From NCBI GenBank assembly GCA_964426875.1, contig CAYRSB010000001.1, positions 229,655 through 293,654 of the forward strand: a DNA stretch of 64,000 nucleotides. Reading direction: 5' to 3'. Numbering within the stretch: the stretch's first letter is position 1; each line of letters starts with the position of its first letter. The notes below the pieces were generated by a model. It was not told where the DNA came from and ran no database searches. It worked only from the letters and a program-made list of their open reading frames with translations. Below, one piece after another: positions 1-8,515 of the stretch. Origin of the DNA: Caldatribacterium sp964426875. GTDB taxonomy: Bacteria; Atribacterota; Atribacteria; Atribacterales; Caldatribacteriaceae. Both the position numbers and the translations under genes were made by a program.

Positions 1-2
1 TT

Positions 3-1181
3 AGGATAATTCGTCCTGATGGACGAATGGGCTTTTATGCCTTTTCCTCTTTCAAAAATCCTTCTGAAGTGGTGGAAAAGGCTCTTGAGGTGAGTGAATT
101 CGGTGATGCAGTGGAGTTTTCCATTCCCTCGTATCCTTCCAAGATAGAGTGGAAAGATTTTACCGACTCTCGTCTTGAGGAACTCACAGTACGCGACATG
201 GTGGAGTTGGGGGAATACTTTGTTGAGCAACTCAAGACCTCACACCCTGAGGTTATGGTCAACGTTGAACTTATAGCAGGGAGAGAGGAGCGCTCTCTTT
301 ACAACCACCACGAAGAGGAACTCCATTTTTCGCGGACCTTTTTCCAGCTGTTGATTGAAGCTAACAGGGTAAAGGAAGGGGACGTTCTGAGTGTATACGG
401 AGAAAGAAGCTGGGGGAATAGGGACATCGATATTGAAGAACTGCTCAGAGAGATAAGGATGAAACTTGATTTTTCTGAACGGGTGGTTCCCATTAAAAGT
501 GGCAAGTATCCAGCACTCTTTACCCCTTCCGGATGTATGGTGCTTCTTTACCCCCTTCTTTATGGACTTAATGGCAGGAATATTGCTTTCGGTAAGTCCC
601 CACTCCAGGACAAGATGGGTAGAGTTCTCTTTTCCTCACTCTTTTCCCTTTTCGAAGTTCCCCAGGAGCCGTGGACGGTTGGTTCCTGCCCCTTTGACGA
701 CGAGGGGATGTTGACGCCGGAAGAGCGGATTCTTGTGGATAGAGGTAAGGTGGAGGAAGGATTCTGGGATCTCTGGAGTGCGGCCAAGGCGAAGTGCAAG
801 GGCACGGCAAGTGGTTTTCGTCGTTCCCCCTGGGATGTGCCTGAGCCGGGATTTAGTGTTTTAAAAGTGAAGAACGGATTGCGGGATCGGGAAACCCTTG
901 TGGGAGAGATTGAAGAGGGTCTTGTGGTTGATAGCCTTCTTGGAGTAGGACAGAGCAACATCGCCTCGGGTGTTTTCTCCTGTGGAGTACAGCTTGGCTT
1001 CTATGTTAGGGGTGGTGAAATTCAGGGGCGGGTCAAAAATGTTATGGTAAGTGGGAATGCATACCAGGCCCTGAAGGATATTAAGGAGATTTCCAGAGAC
1101 TGTCGGTGGGTACAGGGCAGTATCCTTATTCCCTACCTTCTTGTAGAGCCTATTGAGGTTCAGGTAACGGGGGAGAAGTGA
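3..1181 (+). CDS. TldE/PmbA-family protein, 5' end outside window
   Basis: The subunit of the TldD/TldE proteolytic pair that lacks the metal site; in E. coli this pair trims peptide antibiotics. The C-terminal half carries the family landmarks: SGKYPALFTPSG, SPLQDKMG, the PFDDEG turn and the VMVSGN strand near the end. No HEXXXH metal motif is present, as expected for TldE rather than TldD. The reading frame is open upstream of the first ATG at 27, and the codons from 3 to 26 (RIIRPDGR) continue the conserved N-terminal sheet, so the true start lies before the window and a tldD gene probably precedes it. The gene ends 21 bases before ileS. The family is fairly certain; the substrate is unknown. 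Confidence 0.8.
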   Translation, partial: RIIRPDGRMGFYAFSSFKNPSEVVEKALEVSEFGDAVEFSIPSYPSKIEWKDFTDSRLEELTVRDMVELGEYFVEQLKTSHPEVMVNVELIAGREERSLYNHHEEELHFSRTFFQLLIEANRVKEGDVLSVYGERSWGNRDIDIEELLREIRMKLDFSERVVPIKSGKYPALFTPSGCMVLLYPLLYGLNGRNIAFGKSPLQDKMGRVLFSSLFSLFEVPQEPWTVGSCPFDDEGMLTPEERILVDRGKVEEGFWDLWSAAKAKCKGTASGFRRSPWDVPEPGFSVLKVKNGLRDRETLVGEIEEGLVVDSLLGVGQSNIASGVFSCGVQLGFYVRGGEIQGRVKNVMVSGNAYQALKDIKEISRDCRWVQGSILIPYLLVEPIEVQVTGEK

Positions 1182-1202
1182 AAAGGAAGGTGAAGGACAA
1201 AA

Positions 1203-4200
1203 ATGTTCCGATCGCTTGCGAGACTCTGTGACTTGCCAAAGGAAGAAGAACGCATTCTCTCTTTCTGGAAGAGAGAGTGCATTTTTGAGAAGACCCTGAG
1301 AGCAAGAGAAAAGGCTCCTCGCTTCACTTTTTACGAAGGACCCCCGACGGCCAATGGGTACCCTCATGCCGGGCACGTTATTGGGAGGAGCATGAAGGAT
1401 CTCATTCCCCGTTACAAGACAATGTGTGGATTTTGTGTTCCTCGCAAGGCTGGTTGGGATACTCATGGGCTTCCGGTAGAGCTGGAAGTGGAGAAAGAGC
1501 TTGGCATCACAGGGAAACAGGAGATTGAGCGATTCGGGATAGAGGAGTTCAACGCTCGGTGTAAGGTAAGTGTCTTTAAGTACATTCGGGAGTGGGAGAG
1601 ACTTACCGAGCGGCTCGGGATTTGGATGAATCTTGAACGTCCATATATCACCTGTAGTGACGAATACATTGAGAGCCTCTGGTGGATTCTAAAGCAACTT
1701 TGGGGGCGAGGGTTGCTTTATCAGGGGCACAAAGTTCTTCCCTATTGTCCTCGTTGTGGCACTTCCCTTTCGAGCCATGAGGTGGCCCTAGGCTACCGAG
1801 AGACCGAAGACCCCTCGGTGTACGTGAAATTTGCCCTTAAGGGCAAAGAGAAAACATTTTTCCTTGTGTGGACAACAACTCCTTGGACTCTCGTGGCGAA
1901 CGTAGCTTTGGCGGTGGGTAAGGAGCTCGAGTATGTGGAGGTAGAGGGGAAGGATGAGACGAGGCTCATCCTTGGGGTGGAAAGTCTTGCGAGAATTCTG
2001 ACCGAGGGGGATTTTCGCCTGGTGAAGAAGTATCGTGGGGAAGAACTCGTTGGTCTTGAGTACGAGCCGCTTTTACCCTTCGTGCGGGCCGAGAGGGGTT
2101 ATCAGGTATTTGCCGGTGATTTTGTTTCAATGGAAGAAGGGACGGGCATTGTTCATATTGCTCCTGCTTTTGGTGAAGATGACATGCGTCTTGCCCAGAG
2201 AGAGGGACTTTCCGTTTTGCAGCCTGTTCGACCCGATGGAACATATGTTGACGAGGTTACGCCCTGGAAAGGCATGTGGGTAAAGGACGCTGACCCTCTT
2301 ATTATCGAATATCTACACCGGGAGGGAAAGCTCTTTCGCAAAGAGACTTATCGCCATTCTTATCCCTTCTGCTGGCGGTGTGATACTCCACTTCTTTATT
2401 ACGCGAAAGAGAGCTGGTTCATCCGTACCACGGCTTTTCGGGACCTTCTTCTCGAGAACAACCAAAAGATTAACTGGGTACCAGAGCACATCCGCGACGG
2501 ACGTTTTGGGGATTTTTTGGAGAACGTCGTGGACTGGGCGCTCTCCCGAGAACGGTACTGGGGAACACCTCTCAATATCTGGTACTGTGAAGGATGTGGT
2601 TATACTGATGCAGTGGGTTCACGGGAAGAACTACGTTCTCGCTCCCTTGAACCCTTGAGGGACATCGAACTTCATCGCCCGTATGTGGACCGAGTTCTTC
2701 TTTCCTGCCCGAACTGTCAGGGAGTAATGCGGAGAGTTCCGGAGGTCGTTGACTGTTGGTTTGACTCGGGGGCCATGTTTGTGGCTCAGCATCACTATCC
2801 CTTCGAGAATGAAGAAGAATTTGCCAGAAGTTTTCCTGCAGATTTCATTTGCGAGGCTATTGATCAAACCCGGGGGTGGTTCTATAGCCTCCACGTTTTG
2901 GCAGGCATCCTTTTCGGAAGCCCGGCCTTTCGGAACTGCCTTGTGACCGAGCTTGGTCTTGATGAAAAGGGGCAGAAGATGAGCAAGCACGTCGGCAACG
3001 TGGTGGACCCCTGGGAACTCATCAAAGCCTATGGAGCTGATGTGCTTCGCTGGTACGTTTTTTCGGTTTCTCCTCCCTGGGTTCCTAAGAGATTCGGAAA
3101 GTCGGCTCTGAGGGAAGTTTTCAGTAAATTCTTTGACACTCTTTGGAATGCGTGCTCTTTCTTTATCCTTTATGCTAACATCGACCAATACGAACCCTCT
3201 CTCCCCTCCCTGAGAGAACCAAAAGAAAGTCTTCTTGATCGGTGGCTCTTGGCTTCTTTTGGAAGTCTGGTAAGGAACGTGCGAGAAGCTCTGGATCGTT
3301 TTGAGGTTTCGAGAGCGGCTAAGGCTGTTGAAGAATTTGTCATTGAGGATTTGAGTAACTGGTACATTCGTCGCTCCAGGAGGCGCTTCTGGAAGTCTCA
3401 ATGGGATGCGGACAAGAAGGAAGCCTATCATACCCTATATACTGTGCTTGTAGAGTTGTCCAAGCTTCTTGCTCCTTTCATCCCCTTTGTGGCAGAAATG
3501 CTTTACCAAAACCTTACCGATCCCCTTCCTTCCTCTCGGGAAAGTGTTCATCTTGAGGATTACCCCGAGGTTGAGGAGTCCTTCATAGATTGGGATCTTT
3601 TGGAGTCGATGAAGATTTTACGACTCCTTGTGAGTCTCGGTCGAGCTGTACGCAATAAGGTGAACATTAAGCTTCGTCAGCCCCTGAGGCAGGCAGTTGT
3701 AGTTCTTCCTTCTGAAGACAAGGATCGCGTGGCTCCCTTTGAGAATCTCTTGCGGGATGAGCTTAATGTGAAAACGGTCGATTGGGTTTTGGAATTCCCC
3801 GAATACATCGAAGTGCGCTTGAAACCTCGTTTTGCTCTTCTCGGCCCCCGGTATGGAGAGAAGGTGAAAGAAATTGCCCGGGTACTGAGTGTCTGTCCCC
3901 AGAAGGAGGCAAGAAAGTTCCTTGAGGAGGGACAAATTCAACTTTCAGTTCTGGGAGAGGCGGTTATCCTTCGCCGGGAAGAGTTAGAGGTTCTTTTGCA
4001 GGCTCATGGTCATGTGTCGGTTGAGAGTGAAGGAAGGTATGCGGTCATTCTCGACACTGCTTTAGACGAAGACCTGAAGGAAGAGGGAGCGATTCGGGAG
4101 CTTATTCACGGTATCCAGGTGTGGCGGAAAGAACTTGGTCTTGAGGTAGATGAGCGTATCGATTTATTTTTCCTTGGTGGTTCTGATAGTTATCTCCTTG

Positions 4201-4349
4201 AAATTGTGGGACGTCACCTTAAGCTCATCCAGGAAGAAGTTCTGGCCCAGGACGTCGCTCTGGGGATTTCAGGGGGTGGGGACCATACCCTAAGAGAGTT
4301 CTCTCTCGATGGGAAGAAAATTCTTGTGGGTCTAAGGAGGGTTCCATGA
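1203..4349 (+). CDS. ileS: Isoleucyl-tRNA synthetase, eukaryote/archaeon-like type
   Basis: Charges tRNA-Ile in the cytosol. It is a class I synthetase of 1048 residues. The HIGH motif appears as HAGH in GYPHAGHVIG (about residue 57) and the KMSKS loop as KMSKH in KMSKHVGNVVDPWE (about residue 595). The CP1 editing region carries WTTTPWTL, and a long anticodon-binding tail follows. KMSKH and the length over 1030 residues point to the IleS2-like branch, which in other bacteria tends to tolerate mupirocin; that property is inferred from the family only. The start follows an AAGGTGAAGGA ribosome site at about 1187-1197. The stop overlaps the start of the next gene (ATGA), so the two are probably translationally coupled. 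No T-box leader precedes it. Confidence 0.95.
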   Translation: MFRSLARLCDLPKEEERILSFWKRECIFEKTLRAREKAPRFTFYEGPPTANGYPHAGHVIGRSMKDLIPRYKTMCGFCVPRKAGWDTHGLPVELEVEKELGITGKQEIERFGIEEFNARCKVSVFKYIREWERLTERLGIWMNLERPYITCSDEYIESLWWILKQLWGRGLLYQGHKVLPYCPRCGTSLSSHEVALGYRETEDPSVYVKFALKGKEKTFFLVWTTTPWTLVANVALAVGKELEYVEVEGKDETRLILGVESLARILTEGDFRLVKKYRGEELVGLEYEPLLPFVRAERGYQVFAGDFVSMEEGTGIVHIAPAFGEDDMRLAQREGLSVLQPVRPDGTYVDEVTPWKGMWVKDADPLIIEYLHREGKLFRKETYRHSYPFCWRCDTPLLYYAKESWFIRTTAFRDLLLENNQKINWVPEHIRDGRFGDFLENVVDWALSRERYWGTPLNIWYCEGCGYTDAVGSREELRSRSLEPLRDIELHRPYVDRVLLSCPNCQGVMRRVPEVVDCWFDSGAMFVAQHHYPFENEEEFARSFPADFICEAIDQTRGWFYSLHVLAGILFGSPAFRNCLVTELGLDEKGQKMSKHVGNVVDPWELIKAYGADVLRWYVFSVSPPWVPKRFGKSALREVFSKFFDTLWNACSFFILYANIDQYEPSLPSLREPKESLLDRWLLASFGSLVRNVREALDRFEVSRAAKAVEEFVIEDLSNWYIRRSRRRFWKSQWDADKKEAYHTLYTVLVELSKLLAPFIPFVAEMLYQNLTDPLPSSRESVHLEDYPEVEESFIDWDLLESMKILRLLVSLGRAVRNKVNIKLRQPLRQAVVVLPSEDKDRVAPFENLLRDELNVKTVDWVLEFPEYIEVRLKPRFALLGPRYGEKVKEIARVLSVCPQKEARKFLEEGQIQLSVLGEAVILRREELEVLLQAHGHVSVESEGRYAVILDTALDEDLKEEGAIRELIHGIQVWRKELGLEVDERIDLFFLGGSDSYLLEIVGRHLKLIQEEVLAQDVALGISGGGDHTLREFSLDGKKILVGLRRVP

Positions 4350-6001
4350 GTAGGACGAAGAGATGGCTCTTGGTTACACTTTTTCTGGGCTTCTTGCTTT
4401 TCTTCGGGAACCGAGGAATGGCTCAAGGTGTGGCATATCACATCGTCAAGGAGGGGGAGAACCTCTGGACAATTTCCCGTCAGCACAAAGTACCCCTAAG
4501 GAGACTCTTTGAGCTCAATAACCTTTCCGAGAACAGCGTTCTTCGGCCGGGAATGAAAATCCTCATTGAAGGCGAGAAAGCTCCCCAGAGCAACAATGTT
4601 CTTTATGAGGTGAAGCAGGGGGACAACCCTTGGAGGATTGCTCAGAAATTTCAAGTCCCATTGTCACTACTCCTTGAAGTTAACGGCCTTGGCAAGGGAA
4701 GTGTTCTTCGAGTAGGACAAAAAATTATCATTCCCCTCTCGGGGAGAGATAGTACCTCTGGCACCGCTCAGAGGATAGATGGAAACATAAAGCCTTCAGA
4801 ACAAGACAAAGCACCTCCTAATAGTAGCTTTCTCTACGAGGTACGACAGGGAGATAGCCTTTGGAGAATTGCCCAAACATTCAAAGTCCCACTACCTGTA
4901 CTCCTTGAGGCCAACGGCCTTACCGAGGGAAGCGTTCTGCGAGTCGGACAAAAACTCACCGTTCCTCTCGCAAGAATTTCTCTCTCGCGAGAGGGCCTTG
5001 CTTCCGATGTGGTTCGAGGTACAGGTGAAACCAAAAAGCCTCTTGAAAGAGACAGTACTCCTCAAGGTAGTATCCTGTACAAGGTGCGACAAGGAGACAC
5101 CCCTTGGAAGATTGCCCGTGAGTTTAAGGTGCCCCTGCGCCTACTCCTTGAAGCCAACAGCCTTACCGAGAAAAGCATTCTTCAAATAGGGCAAAAGATT
5201 GTTATTCCCCTTTCGGGGGGGAATACCGTTGCCGTTTCAACCCAGGACGTCCGTAGCGGTGAGGGACAGTTGCAAGCATTTCATGTGGTCTGTCAGGGTG
5301 ACTCCCTCTGGCGTGTTGCAAGACAGTACGGAGTAGACATGCGATCCCTCATGAAGGCCAATAACTTGAATGAAGAGAGTGTCCTTCAGGTGGGTATGCG
5401 CCTTGTCATTCCAGGAGGAACGGATGCTACGCCCTCGAGAGCCTCTGCAGTCGTCTATGATACCTACACCGTACAGAAAGGAGACACTCTCTGGAGCATA
5501 TCCCGCCGCTTGGGAGTTTCGCTAAAGGAACTACTGCAGGCTAATGGGCTAAAGGAGAATGCCACTCTTCGGATTGGACAGAGAATTCGTGTCCCCTCAA
5601 GAGGAGGGGTGGTCTCCTCCTCAAGGAGTCAATCGGATTTCATCTGGCCTCTCAGTGGAAGAATCTCGTCGTATTTCGGTCGTCGGGGGAGAGGTTTTCA
5701 CTATGGTGTTGACATTGTTGCTTCTTCGGGGACCGTCGTTCGGGCTGCGCAGGATGGAGTCGTAAGTTTTAGTGGGTGGATGAACGGATATGGTCGAGTG
5801 ATCATCGTCACACATCCTTCGGGCTTGCAGACGGTGTATGCTCACAATTCTGTGAACTTAGTCCGGGAGGGTCAGCGAGTCAGGCAAGGAGACCCCATTG
5901 CCCGAGTGGGATCTACTGGAAATGCTACCTGTCCTCACCTCCATTTTGAGATTCGTCGGGGCGGTCGCCCGGTGGACCCCCTGCAGTTTTTGAGGCGATG
6001 A
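4346..6001 (+). CDS. Six-LysM M23 peptidoglycan endopeptidase
   Basis: A secreted or membrane-anchored wall protein of 551 residues. A signal peptide with a hydrophobic core (LLVTLFLGFLLFF) covers about residues 1-27. Six LysM glycan-binding modules follow at about 29-75, 84-131, 161-208, 242-290, 310-357 and 372-418, joined by short Ser/Thr/Gly linkers. The M23 (LytM) domain fills 431-551 and keeps the zinc and catalytic residues: HYGVD near 452 and HLHFE near 531. It should therefore be an active endopeptidase cutting peptide cross-links, unlike degenerate EnvC/NlpD-type activators. It overlaps ileS by 4 bases and the HD gene by 4. Six modules is many for a protein of this kind; LysM 2, 3 and 4 are very alike and look recently duplicated. 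Confidence 0.92.
   Translation: MSRTKRWLLVTLFLGFLLFFGNRGMAQGVAYHIVKEGENLWTISRQHKVPLRRLFELNNLSENSVLRPGMKILIEGEKAPQSNNVLYEVKQGDNPWRIAQKFQVPLSLLLEVNGLGKGSVLRVGQKIIIPLSGRDSTSGTAQRIDGNIKPSEQDKAPPNSSFLYEVRQGDSLWRIAQTFKVPLPVLLEANGLTEGSVLRVGQKLTVPLARISLSREGLASDVVRGTGETKKPLERDSTPQGSILYKVRQGDTPWKIAREFKVPLRLLLEANSLTEKSILQIGQKIVIPLSGGNTVAVSTQDVRSGEGQLQAFHVVCQGDSLWRVARQYGVDMRSLMKANNLNEESVLQVGMRLVIPGGTDATPSRASAVVYDTYTVQKGDTLWSISRRLGVSLKELLQANGLKENATLRIGQRIRVPSRGGVVSSSRSQSDFIWPLSGRISSYFGRRGRGFHYGVDIVASSGTVVRAAQDGVVSFSGWMNGYGRVIIVTHPSGLQTVYAHNSVNLVREGQRVRQGDPIARVGSTGNATCPHLHFEIRRGGRPVDPLQFLRR
4598..5215 (+). repeat. In-frame tandem LysM modules
   Basis: Three successive modules of about 240 bases start near 4598, 4829 and 5072 and encode nearly the same LysM core (LYEVRQGDSLWRIA pattern, then LLLEANGLTEGSVLRVGQK). 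Similarity is also visible at the base level, whereas modules 1, 5 and 6 have drifted. This is consistent with expansion by unequal recombination. Confidence 0.75.
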
Positions 6002-6552
6002 TGGACAGAGAAAGAGCTCTTGCGCTTTTAGGACAATATCTGACAAATAGAAATCTTCTCAAGCATAGCTTCGCTTGCGAGGTCATCATGGGGTCTCTTG
6101 CTCGTTTTCTGGATGAGGATAAAACTTTGTGGTCCATGGCTGGCCTTCTCCATGACATCGATTATGAAATGACCAAGAGCGATCCTCAGAGACACGGTAT
6201 TGTCGGTGCGGAAATTTTGGCTCAAGCTGGGTTTCCGAACTCTCTTGTTTCTGCAGTTCGCGCTCACAATGAGATGACTGGATATCAAGCCGTGAGCCGT
6301 CTGGAAAAGGCGCTTTGGGCAGTGGACCCCACAAGCGGATTCATTGTGGCTTGTGTTCTTGTACATCCTGCAAAGAGCATAAGAGAAGTGGATGTTCCCT
6401 TCCTTCTCTCCCGCTTTAGAGAGAAAAGCTTTGCCCGGGGGGCAAAAAGAGAACAAATGCGTTCCTGTGAGGACATAGGGTTGACTCTTGAAGAGTTTCT
6501 GCGTATTGCCCTTTTAGCTATGCAGGAGCGCTCTAATCTTCTTGAGCTGTAG
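5998..6552 (+). CDS. HD-domain phosphohydrolase-like protein
   Basis: A 184-residue single-domain HD protein. The metal-binding pattern is seen as H23, then HD in GLLHDIDYEM (about 52), H65 in QRHGIVGAEIL and H89 in RAHNEM. Such small stand-alone HDIG-like proteins are annotated as predicted hydrolases and are often acting on nucleotides, but the substrate cannot be read from the sequence. The ATG start overlaps the stop of the LysM peptidase gene (ATGA), so it is probably cotranslated with it. It is the last gene before a strong promoter on the same strand, and no clear terminator separates them. Confidence 0.8.
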   Translation: MMDRERALALLGQYLTNRNLLKHSFACEVIMGSLARFLDEDKTLWSMAGLLHDIDYEMTKSDPQRHGIVGAEILAQAGFPNSLVSAVRAHNEMTGYQAVSRLEKALWAVDPTSGFIVACVLVHPAKSIREVDVPFLLSRFREKSFARGAKREQMRSCEDIGLTLEEFLRIALLAMQERSNLLEL

Positions 6553-6578
6553 TTCTTCTTTTTCCTCTTTGACAATTC

Positions 6579-6607
6579 TTGACAAATGTCTTTCGGGCTT
6601 CTATAAT
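6579..6607 (+). promoter_or_regulatory. Consensus sigma-70 promoter of the heat-shock operon
   Basis: TTGACA at 6579-6584 and TATAAT at 6602-6607 are separated by 17 bases, so both hexamers match the consensus exactly. A second TTGACA lies 10 bases upstream at 6569. It drives hsp20, whose start is 45 bases beyond the -10 box. A fully consensus promoter makes sense if the operon is held off by a repressor such as the HspR encoded within it. Confidence 0.85.
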
Positions 6608-6610
6608 TTT

Positions 6611-6630
6611 TTCTTGAAAAGTCAAAGAAG
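6611..6630 (+). promoter_or_regulatory. Possible HspR operator at the hsp20 start site
   Basis: TTCTT and AAGAA form an imperfect inverted repeat (centre TTGA-AAAG-TCAA) just after the -10 box, where a repressor would block transcription. It shares the CTTGA half of the HAIR element known from Streptomyces and Helicobacter HspR, but not its spacing, so this assignment is tentative. Confidence 0.35.
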
Positions 6631-6651
6631 GTAAAAGAGAGGTGAACTTTT

Positions 6652-7080
6652 ATGGTTATTCCACGATTCGACCTTTGGCGGGACGTTACCGAGCTTCAAG
6701 AGAGGATCAACCGGCTTCTTGGGGAGACCTTTCCCTCTTACGAGCGGAAGAGGGAAGTATGGGTGCCTCCGGTGGATGTTGTGGAAAACGATAGAGAGGT
6801 CGTTCTCCTTTTTGATCTCCCCGGAGTGGACCAGAAGGACATCGACATAAGCATTTCTGGTGAGCAGGTTACGATAAGGGGTGAGCGGAAACCGAGAGAA
6901 GAAGGAATACACTTTCTCCGCCAAGAAAGAGTGTTCGGTCCGTTCTCTCGGTCGTTCACTCTCCGTGTCCCCATCAATATCGACGGAGTTACGGCAACGT
7001 ATCGCAACGGAGTCCTTGAGATACATCTACCGAAGGTTGAAGAACAAAAAGCGCGGAAGGTTGTCATTCAGGAGAGTTGA
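6652..7080 (+). CDS. Small heat shock protein, Hsp20 family
   Basis: A 142-residue alpha-crystallin-type holdase that keeps unfolding proteins soluble in the cytosol. The N-terminal arm (FDLWRDVTELQERINRLLGE) is followed by the alpha-crystallin domain at about 37-135, with the typical DLPGVDQKDI strand and the terminal signature NGVLEIHLPK. A GAGAGGTG ribosome site precedes the ATG. A C-terminal I-x-I oligomerisation tail is weak, as only KVVIQES is seen. It is the first gene of the hsp20-dnaJ-hspR-clpB operon and directly follows a consensus promoter. Confidence 0.93.
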   Translation: MVIPRFDLWRDVTELQERINRLLGETFPSYERKREVWVPPVDVVENDREVVLLFDLPGVDQKDIDISISGEQVTIRGERKPREEGIHFLRQERVFGPFSRSFTLRVPINIDGVTATYRNGVLEIHLPKVEEQKARKVVIQES

Positions 7081-7086
7081 CCGATG

Positions 7087-7110
7087 AGGGGGTGGTTTTT
7101 CCCACCCCCT
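7087..7110 (+). promoter_or_regulatory. GC-rich hairpin abutting the dnaJ ribosome site
   Basis: AGGGGGTGG at 7087-7095 pairs perfectly with CCACCCCCT at 7102-7110 around a TTTTTC loop. The GGAGGTG ribosome site of dnaJ begins on the very next base. There is no U-tract after the stem, so it is not a normal terminator. It could protect the mRNA end, slow ribosome access, or set the hsp20 to dnaJ ratio by processing. Confidence 0.6.
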
Positions 7111-7125
7111 GGAGGTGACAACAAT

Positions 7126-8181
7126 ATGGAGTTTAAGGATTACTACGCCATTCTCGGTGTTCCTCGTAGTGCTGATGAAAAGGAAATCAAGAAAGCTTAT
7201 CGCCGCTTGGCCCGAAAATATCATCCTGACCTTAATCCAGGCAATAAAGAGGCTGAGAAAAAGTTCAAAGAAATCAACGAAGCCTACGAAGTATTGAGCG
7301 ATCCGGAGAAACGCAAGCGATACGACGAACTCGGAATGGCGTGGGCTACCTATGGTCAGGGGGATACTGAGGCTTTCTGGCAGGATTTCTATCGCCGGTA
7401 CGGATCATCAGCTCAGACCTCTTCGCGCTTTGAAACCGATTTTGAATTTGAAGATTTCAGCGACTTCTTCAAAATGTTTTTTGGAGATCTCCTTGGGGAT
7501 AGAACGAGGGTACGAAGGACAACGACTTCTCGTTTTTACAGGACTCCGGAGGAAACCTTTGCTGCTTGGGAGGAGAGAGAAAAACCTGCGCAGAGCGTGG
7601 AGGTTTCCTTTGAAGAAAGTTTTCAGGGGACGAGTAAGAATATCCGGGTCGAGTACGAAGAGATTTGTCCTCTTTGCGGTGGTACAGGGAAAGAGAGATC
7701 TGGAGGGAGGTGCCGTTCTTGTGGAGGGAAAGGAGTGGAGAGAAAGATAAAAACGGTGAGCGTGACCATTCCACCTGGAGTGAGTGATGGGACAAAGCTC
7801 AGGGTTCCGAAAGTGATGGGAGGAAAGGATCTTTATCTTATGGTGCACGTGCGGCCTCATCCTTTATTCAGGCGGGAAGGTGACAATGTGTGCTTGGAGC
7901 TTCCGGTGACTTTCACGGAAGCAGCTTTGGGCACAGAAGTTGAGGTACCGACGATGACAGGGAAAGTCCGCATGAAGATTCCTCCCGAGACCCAGAACGG
8001 AACAGTTTTTCGTCTACGTGGTCTTGGGTTTCCCAAAAAGAGCGATCACGGTCGGGGAGATCAGCTGGTGAAAGTTCAAGTGGTAGTGCCTCAAGGGTTG
8101 ACCAAAAGAGAGAAGGAACTCCTTGAGGAGTTTTCCACCCTTCGAAAGGATAATCCCCGAAAGCATCTCCTCAGTACATAA
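7126..8181 (+). CDS. DnaJ-type co-chaperone with a reduced zinc region
   Basis: An Hsp40 that stimulates DnaK and delivers substrates. I place the start at the ATG at 7126 (MEFKDYYAILGV), 8 bases after GGAGGTG, rather than at 7084, because the upstream codons are a hairpin. The protein has 351 residues: J domain 1-70 with HPD at 33-35, a Phe/Asp-rich linker (about 75-150), two CxxCxGxG motifs only (CPLCGGTG near 181 and CRSCGGKG near 197), then the two beta-sandwich substrate domains (VTIPPGV, HPLFRREGDN, PTMTGKVRMKIP). Standard DnaJ has four such motifs and two zinc centres; this one can form only one. It therefore sits between DnaJ and CbpA. No dnaK or grpE is in the window. Confidence 0.88.
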   Translation: MEFKDYYAILGVPRSADEKEIKKAYRRLARKYHPDLNPGNKEAEKKFKEINEAYEVLSDPEKRKRYDELGMAWATYGQGDTEAFWQDFYRRYGSSAQTSSRFETDFEFEDFSDFFKMFFGDLLGDRTRVRRTTTSRFYRTPEETFAAWEEREKPAQSVEVSFEESFQGTSKNIRVEYEEICPLCGGTGKERSGGRCRSCGGKGVERKIKTVSVTIPPGVSDGTKLRVPKVMGGKDLYLMVHVRPHPLFRREGDNVCLELPVTFTEAALGTEVEVPTMTGKVRMKIPPETQNGTVFRLRGLGFPKKSDHGRGDQLVKVQVVVPQGLTKREKELLEEFSTLRKDNPRKHLLST

Positions 8182-8195
8182 AGGGTGAAGAAATC

Positions 8196-8510
8196 ATGAG
8201 GCGGAAGAGCTATCATGACAGGGAGTATTTGACCATTAGTAGGGTAGCAGAGATGACCCAGATGCATCCCCAGACTCTGCGATACTACGAAAGAGCTGGT
8301 CTTGTAACCCCCAGGCGAGGGAAGGGTAATGTGCGTTTCTACACTCAAAGCGATGTAGAACGCATCAAGCGTATTAAAGTTCTCACCCAAGACATGGGGG
8401 TAAATCTGGCGGGTGTTGAAATCATTCTTAGACTTAGTGACCAGATTGAAAAACTCCGCCAGGCGAAGGAAGGATTGGAAGAGAACAGAGGAATAAATCA
8501 AAAGGAGTGA
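8196..8510 (+). CDS. hspR: HspR-like MerR-family heat-shock repressor
   Basis: A 104-residue DNA-binding protein. The MerR helix-turn-helix is clear (YLTISRVAEMTQMHPQTLRYYERAGLV by pattern, about residues 11-37), followed by the wing and the HspR-typical segment GVNLAGVEIILRL near 70. There is no effector domain. HspR in other bacteria represses chaperone operons together with DnaK as co-repressor, so it likely feeds back on its own operon. It lies between dnaJ and clpB; its last codons form the AAAGGAGTGA ribosome site of clpB. A different MerR-type role cannot be excluded, but the context is typical for HspR. Confidence 0.88.
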   Translation: MRRKSYHDREYLTISRVAEMTQMHPQTLRYYERAGLVTPRRGKGNVRFYTQSDVERIKRIKVLTQDMGVNLAGVEIILRLSDQIEKLRQAKEGLEENRGINQKE

Positions 8511-8515
8511 GAATC

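Noticed and set aside
1..30. GTCC-TGAT-GGAC inverted repeat at the window start as a regulatory hairpin
   Set aside because: It lies in the reading frame of the tldE-like gene, which is open across it; probably chance.
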